Assembly (NCBI GenBank): GCA_024276455.1
Contig: JAJRXE010000368.1
Span: 1 to 9,658, forward strand
Source: Calditrichota bacterium
GTDB taxonomy: Bacteria; Calditrichota; Calditrichia; RBG-13-44-9
Direction of reading: 5' to 3'
Length of the DNA stretch: 9,658 bases
This document shows, one piece after another, positions 6,948 through 9,658 of this stretch. The notes beneath the pieces are model-generated. The model saw nothing but the letters and a program-made list of their open reading frames with translations. It had not been told where the DNA came from and ran no database searches. Each line of letters opens with the position of its first letter. The stretch's first letter is position 1. The translations under genes and the position numbers were made by a program.

Positions 6948-6988
6948 AAAAAACCGGAAGCGCTACGAACAGGCCCTTCCGGTTTTTT
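6948..6988. terminator. Bidirectional intrinsic terminator between argH and the AI-2E-family gene
   Basis: AAAAAACCGGAAG (6948-6960) pairs with CTTCCGGTTTTTT (6976-6988) around a 15-base loop. The T-run serves the rightward arg transcript and the A-run serves the leftward transcript arriving from 7052. A further small hairpin, GGAGT-AAAA-ACTCC, lies just before it at 6918-6931. The position, in a 207-base gap between convergent genes, fits a shared terminator well. Confidence 0.9.
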
Positions 6989-7051
6989 CTTTTTCCCTCA
7001 CCCAAAAGTCTCTTAAACCCTCTTCTTTTTCCGAAAGCGAACCCAAAATTG

Positions 7052-8077
7052 TTACCCAAAACGATACTTTCGGTAATTCAGGTAGGTTTCCTGCACAATC
7101 ACTTTCAACACTCCGGTGGCCGGCACGGCCAGCAACATCCCCAGAATTCCAAAAAAGTTTCCTCCAATAATCACCACCAACAGAACAATTAAAGGATGGA
7201 GATTCACGGTTTTGGCGACCACCAGCGGCTGAACCAGGACATTGTCAATGAGTTGAATGATGGCAAACGCCAGGACAATCCAGGGAACCTGTTCAAACGA
7301 CCCGACCTGCATGATGGACACCACGATGGCCGGAATGGCTCCGGCAATGGGACCCACGTAGGGAATCAGATTGGCCAGGCCGGCAAACGCTCCGATTAGC
7401 ACAAAATAATTCACGTCCAGCATCCAGAGGGCGACGATGGACAAAATGCCAATGGTCATGGCATCCAAAAACTGACCGCGCAGGTAATTGCCCAATTGCA
7501 AATCCATTTTGTAGATCAGATTCAAACTGAATTCAAAATAGCGATTCGGCACCAGGGAAATAATTCTTTTTTTGATCTCCCGACCATCTTTGATGAGAAA
7601 GAACATGATGAAGGGAATGATGACCAGGTTGGTAATTAAAGAAACCGCATTCAGTAAAAGGTTAAAAATCTGATTTCCGACCGAGGCCAGGGCTAACTGG
7701 AGTTTCTCGTAAATGTTCACTTCCTGGAACCCCAGACTGTTCAGTTTTTGACTGAGCAGTTGTTCGAATTCCTGAACCATCCGCTCGGCCTGTCCGGTGA
7801 TCATTATCTCCTGAATGGCCTGAATTTCGCGGCTCAGCACCGGTAAAATGAGTAAAATAAAGCCGGCCAAAATCCCAATAATACCGGCGAACAAAATACC
7901 GGTAGCGGTACTGCGTTTCATTCCCCGGGATTCCAGGGCATTGGCCAGGGGATCGAGCAGGTAAGCGAACAAAGCCGCTACGATTAGGATTTTCAGTAAG
8001 GAGGCAATGCTGTAGAGAAAAAGGAGAACGGTAATTGTAACAATAATCCCGAACAAAATCTTTAGGTTGCGACTCAT
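7052..8077 (-). CDS. AI-2E family (PerM/UPF0118-like) membrane transporter
   Basis: An integral inner-membrane protein of 341 residues with about eight hydrophobic segments: roughly 7-24, 28-46, 58-80, 150-165, 203-220, 225-255, 265-285 and 293-325. A soluble stretch between the third and fourth segments (85-135) is typical of the family. Signature regions are GLANLIPYVGPIAGAIPA (233-250) and the C-terminal block DNVLVQPLV, VNLHPLIVLLVVIIGG and MLLAVPATG. Members have been linked to autoinducer-2 export, proton/sodium exchange or glycine-type efflux, so the substrate here is unknown. Its ATG overlaps the stop of the upstream cyclic-nucleotide-binding gene by 4 bases (ATGA), with GGAGG about 10 bases before it. 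It ends at the shared terminator. Confidence 0.92.
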   Translation of the reverse strand: MSRNLKILFGIIVTITVLLFLYSIASLLKILIVAALFAYLLDPLANALESRGMKRSTATGILFAGIIGILAGFILLILPVLSREIQAIQEIMITGQAERMVQEFEQLLSQKLNSLGFQEVNIYEKLQLALASVGNQIFNLLLNAVSLITNLVIIPFIMFFLIKDGREIKKRIISLVPNRYFEFSLNLIYKMDLQLGNYLRGQFLDAMTIGILSIVALWMLDVNYFVLIGAFAGLANLIPYVGPIAGAIPAIVVSIMQVGSFEQVPWIVLAFAIIQLIDNVLVQPLVVAKTVNLHPLIVLLVVIIGGNFFGILGMLLAVPATGVLKVIVQETYLNYRKYRFG

Positions 8078-8604
8078 TTCTTCTCGGCCTCCAATTTTTT
8101 CTGTAATTCCAGCAGTTGTTGTTTCATTTGCTGAAATTCCTCGTTGGCCGATTTCAGGCGTTCTCCGATGATTTGAGCCAGCTTCAACACAATTTTCACT
8201 CCCAAACGGGGATTCCGTTCAATAAGCCCAAACAGATCCGGCTGAAAGAAACCAAGCATTTTACACTCGCTGGCGGCCACCGCCGTTGCCGAACGGGGCG
8301 ATTCGTCCAACAATGCCAATTCCCCGAAAAACTCCCCTTCCTTCAGCTCCGCCAAAATCTGATCGGTCGGTTCGTAAACAATGGAGACCACCCCTTTCTC
8401 AATAATGTACATCCCCACCCCCGCATCTCCCTGGCGGAATATGACTTCCCCTTCCTGGTAATGCCGCCGGTGGAGAATCCGTTCAATCGCCCGCACCTCC
8501 CGCTCCGAGAGATCCTGAAAAATGGGAATCCGACGCAGAATGGTTAAGATATTTTCTTCGGATTTTTCCTTGCTTTTAAAAATGTTCTGCCACAAACTTT
8601 TCAT
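8074..8604 (-). CDS. Cyclic-nucleotide-binding domain protein with C-terminal coiled coil, no DNA-binding domain
   Basis: A 176-residue cytosolic protein. Residues 22-140 form a cNMP-binding beta-roll: IFQDLSEREV, EGEVIFRQGDAG, MYIIEKGVVSI and the phosphate-binding cassette GEFFGELALLDESPRSATAVA (90-110). The cassette keeps the canonical E95, R104 and S105/A106/T107, so binding of cAMP or a related nucleotide is plausible. After the C-helix (about 132-150) comes a charged, glutamine-rich coiled coil to the end, LKSANEEFQQMKQQLLELQKK. There is no helix-turn-helix, so it is not a CRP/FNR-type regulator. The 4-base overlap with the downstream AI-2E-family gene suggests it regulates or docks with that membrane protein. 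The start has AAGGA about 8 bases upstream. Confidence 0.9.
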   Translation of the reverse strand: MKSLWQNIFKSKEKSEENILTILRRIPIFQDLSEREVRAIERILHRRHYQEGEVIFRQGDAGVGMYIIEKGVVSIVYEPTDQILAELKEGEFFGELALLDESPRSATAVAASECKMLGFFQPDLFGLIERNPRLGVKIVLKLAQIIGERLKSANEEFQQMKQQLLELQKKLEAEKK

Positions 8605-8779
8605 AACGCGTCCTTGGTTTAATGATCGCCTCTTTCTTCCCCATAAACTTCTCTTAAATTAATCGACCCACCCCAAATAAAATTGACCAATATTAATTTT
8701 CCCGGGAGCAAGATTTTATTCAACCGTAAAATTAGGGCCGCTGTCAGGCAAACAATACAAGACAAAAAGTAATTAATAC

Positions 8780-8808
8780 TTGACATCATGGTTACAATTA
8801 TTTACATT
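8780..8808 (+). promoter_or_regulatory. Sigma-70-type promoter for the Xre/membrane-protein pair
   Basis: A perfect TTGACA (8780-8785) is followed after 17 bases by TACATT (8803-8808, 4 of 6 to -10). The repeat TTACA occurs at 8792-8796 and 8802-8806, exactly one helical turn apart, and an imperfect inverted repeat GGTTA (8790-8794)/TTACC (8807-8811) spans the -10. These repeats make a reasonable operator for autoregulation by the encoded repressor. The start codon follows about 35 bases downstream of the -10. Confidence 0.65.
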
Positions 8809-8842
8809 ACCTGTGGCTTTGAAAATAGTAAGTGAGGGCCTT

Positions 8843-9049
8843 ATGGAACTAAAAAATCGTCTCCGCAAATTCCGTTTCGATCGGGGGGAAATCACCCAGG
8901 AGGAATTAGCCCGGGCTCTGGAGGTCTCCCGTCAAACCATTCATGCCATCGAGAAGGGAAAATTTAATCCCTCCGTCAAGCTGGCCTTGAAAATGGCTCG
9001 TTTTTTTAATTGTCAGGTTGAGGATCTATTTTATTTAGAGGAGGATTAA
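8843..9049 (+). CDS. Small Xre/Cro-type helix-turn-helix transcriptional regulator
   Basis: A 68-residue single-domain DNA-binding protein. The HTH_3 fold covers nearly all of it: RLRKFRFDRGEITQEELARAL, then the recognition helix VSRQTIHAIEKG, then NPSVKLALKMARFFNCQVEDLFYLEE. This is the compact YozG-like form with no sensor or oligomer domain. I start it at the ATG at 8843, which has GTGAGGG at 8832-8838, rather than at the upstream in-frame TTG, because that frame extends back through the promoter itself. It is followed after one base by a membrane-protein gene, a common pairing in which the repressor controls the pair. The ligand and the targets are unknown. Confidence 0.93.
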   Translation: MELKNRLRKFRFDRGEITQEELARALEVSRQTIHAIEKGKFNPSVKLALKMARFFNCQVEDLFYLEED

Positions 9050-9050
9050 C

Positions 9051-9392
9051 ATGGTACTGCGTTTTCTTTATGAAGCAATCGTTGGTTTTTTAACTTTCGT
9101 AGCCATCCTTCTGTTCGGGGAAAAAGGATTCGCTGTGTTTGCGCTTCTGGCAATCCTGCCCGTCATTATGCGAGTGGCGAAGGTGAAAGCAGACGAACGG
9201 GAGCTTCTACTCTTCTACCGGGCCGGAAATGTCACCCTGGCGGCTACCATGCTGGCAATTATTCTCATCCATTTCACCTCCGGATGGACGGTAAATGGCC
9301 ATTTAATCGGCGACCATTGGATGCAACTCAGTGTAGCGGCGGTGCTGTTTTGTCACGGAATAATTGGATGGTTGTTTTTGAAGTTTGCCTGA
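9051..9392 (+). CDS. Small multi-pass membrane protein (DUF2178-like), paired with the Xre regulator
   Basis: A 113-residue protein with about four hydrophobic segments, near residues 6-22, 26-42, 58-75 and 92-111. Between the second and third is the charged motif KVKADERELLLFYRAGNVT (44-62). This resembles the DER..(x)n..AG pattern of small membrane proteins that travel with Xre regulators, such as the DUF2178 group; the assignment is from memory and is tentative. The ribosome site AGGAGG lies inside the end of the regulator gene and the two coding regions are one base apart, so they are co-translated. No catalytic motif is visible and no function is proposed. An intrinsic terminator follows about 20 bases after the stop. 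Confidence 0.8.
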   Translation: MVLRFLYEAIVGFLTFVAILLFGEKGFAVFALLAILPVIMRVAKVKADERELLLFYRAGNVTLAATMLAIILIHFTSGWTVNGHLIGDHWMQLSVAAVLFCHGIIGWLFLKFA

Positions 9393-9412
9393 AAAATCGT
9401 TTATTAAAAAAT

Positions 9413-9439
9413 TCCCCGGCACTTTGGACGTGCCGGGGA
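9413..9439. terminator. Bidirectional intrinsic terminator between the membrane protein and the aldehyde dehydrogenase
   Basis: TCCCCGGCAC (9413-9422) pairs perfectly with GTGCCGGGGA (9430-9439) around a 7-base loop. TTTT (9440-9443) follows on the right for the plus strand, and an A-run (9406-9411) on the left gives the U-tract for leftward transcription. It sits between convergent genes and should end both. Confidence 0.92.
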
Positions 9440-9460
9440 TTTTCTTTGAGCTCAAAACCA

Positions 9461-9658
9461 CTACATATCGCCAAACTTTATTCCCTGAGCTAAGGGCAAC
9501 TCGTCACCCCAGTTGATGGTGACGGTCTGCCGGCGCATGTAAGCCTTCCAGGCATCGGAACCGGATTCCCGTCCGCCACCGGTGTCTTTCTCGCCGCCAA
9601 AGGCGCCGCCGATTTCCGCCCCGCTGGTACCCATGTTGACATTGGCAATCCCACAATC
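9461..9658 (-). CDS. Aldehyde dehydrogenase, ALDH7 (antiquitin / aminoadipate-semialdehyde dehydrogenase) family, C-terminal 65 residues
   Basis: Only the C-terminal end is in the window; the gene continues past the right edge. The reading begins CGIANVNMGTSGAEIGGAFG (residues 2-21 of the fragment), then GEKDTGGGRESGSDAWKAYM and RRQTVTINWG, and ends ELPLAQGIKFGDM. These are hallmarks of the ALDH7 family, which oxidises alpha-aminoadipate semialdehyde (lysine breakdown) and related aldehydes with NAD+. The SGAEIGGAFGGEK and GRESGSDAWK blocks include the C-terminal substrate and oligomer region. The catalytic Cys and Glu lie outside the window. The stop is a TAG at 9461-9463, followed by the shared terminator. 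Family placement is secure; the exact substrate is inferred. Confidence 0.93.
   Translation of the reverse strand, partial: DCGIANVNMGTSGAEIGGAFGGEKDTGGGRESGSDAWKAYMRRQTVTINWGDELPLAQGIKFGDM

Noticed and set aside
8074..8604. CRP/FNR transcription factor
   Set aside because: The protein ends in a coiled coil after the cNMP domain and has no helix-turn-helix.
8679..8700. AT-rich inverted repeat AAAATT...AATTTT between the divergent genes
   Set aside because: Six-base arms made only of A and T in an AT-rich gap are expected by chance, and no promoter element is placed to use it.

Overview
The window looks like bacterial chromosome from a Gram-negative lineage. I lean towards the FCB/Calditrichota-like part of the tree, as an inference only. 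The support is a stand-alone GNAT-type first enzyme of arginine synthesis at the head of an arg operon, an ArgC of the short length seen in Bacteroidetes-type operons, and the general flavour of the neighbours. Genes are tightly packed, base composition is even, and I see no phage, insertion sequence, CRISPR, tRNA or rRNA. Most of the window is ordinary housekeeping DNA.

Layout. (1) Positions 1-1318, minus strand: a ParB-like protein whose last 11 bases overlap the start of a Tat-exported glycosylasparaginase that runs off the left edge. (2) Positions 1319-1880: a non-coding divergent control region with a candidate promoter on each strand, a perfect 10-bp palindrome and a small leader hairpin. 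(3) Positions 1881-6844, plus strand: a five-gene arginine operon in the order GNAT N-acylglutamate synthase (argA-like), argC, argB, argG, argH. Its genes overlap by 17, 8 and 4 bases at three junctions and are 16 bases apart at the fourth. It ends at a strong two-way terminator. (4) Positions 7052-8604, minus strand: a cyclic-nucleotide-binding domain protein overlapping by 4 bases an AI-2E-family (PerM-like) membrane protein. (5) Positions 8843-9392, plus strand: a small Xre/Cro-type repressor and a small membrane protein behind a good sigma-70-type promoter, closed by a second two-way terminator. (6) Positions 9461-9658, minus strand: the C-terminal end of an ALDH7-family aldehyde dehydrogenase.

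How the genes work together. The arg operon supplies steps 1-3 (acylate glutamate, phosphorylate, reduce) and the last two steps (citrulline to argininosuccinate to arginine). The aminotransferase (argD), the carbamoyltransferase and the deacylase or ArgJ are not here and must lie elsewhere. Neither usual arginine-sensing module, the ArgA kinase-like domain or the ArgB N-terminal helix, is present, so how this pathway is feedback-controlled is the best open question. Other oddities are an ArgH that stops about 50 residues early, an ArgG that reads like the animal-type enzyme, and a ParB-like protein lacking the CTP-contacting motif.
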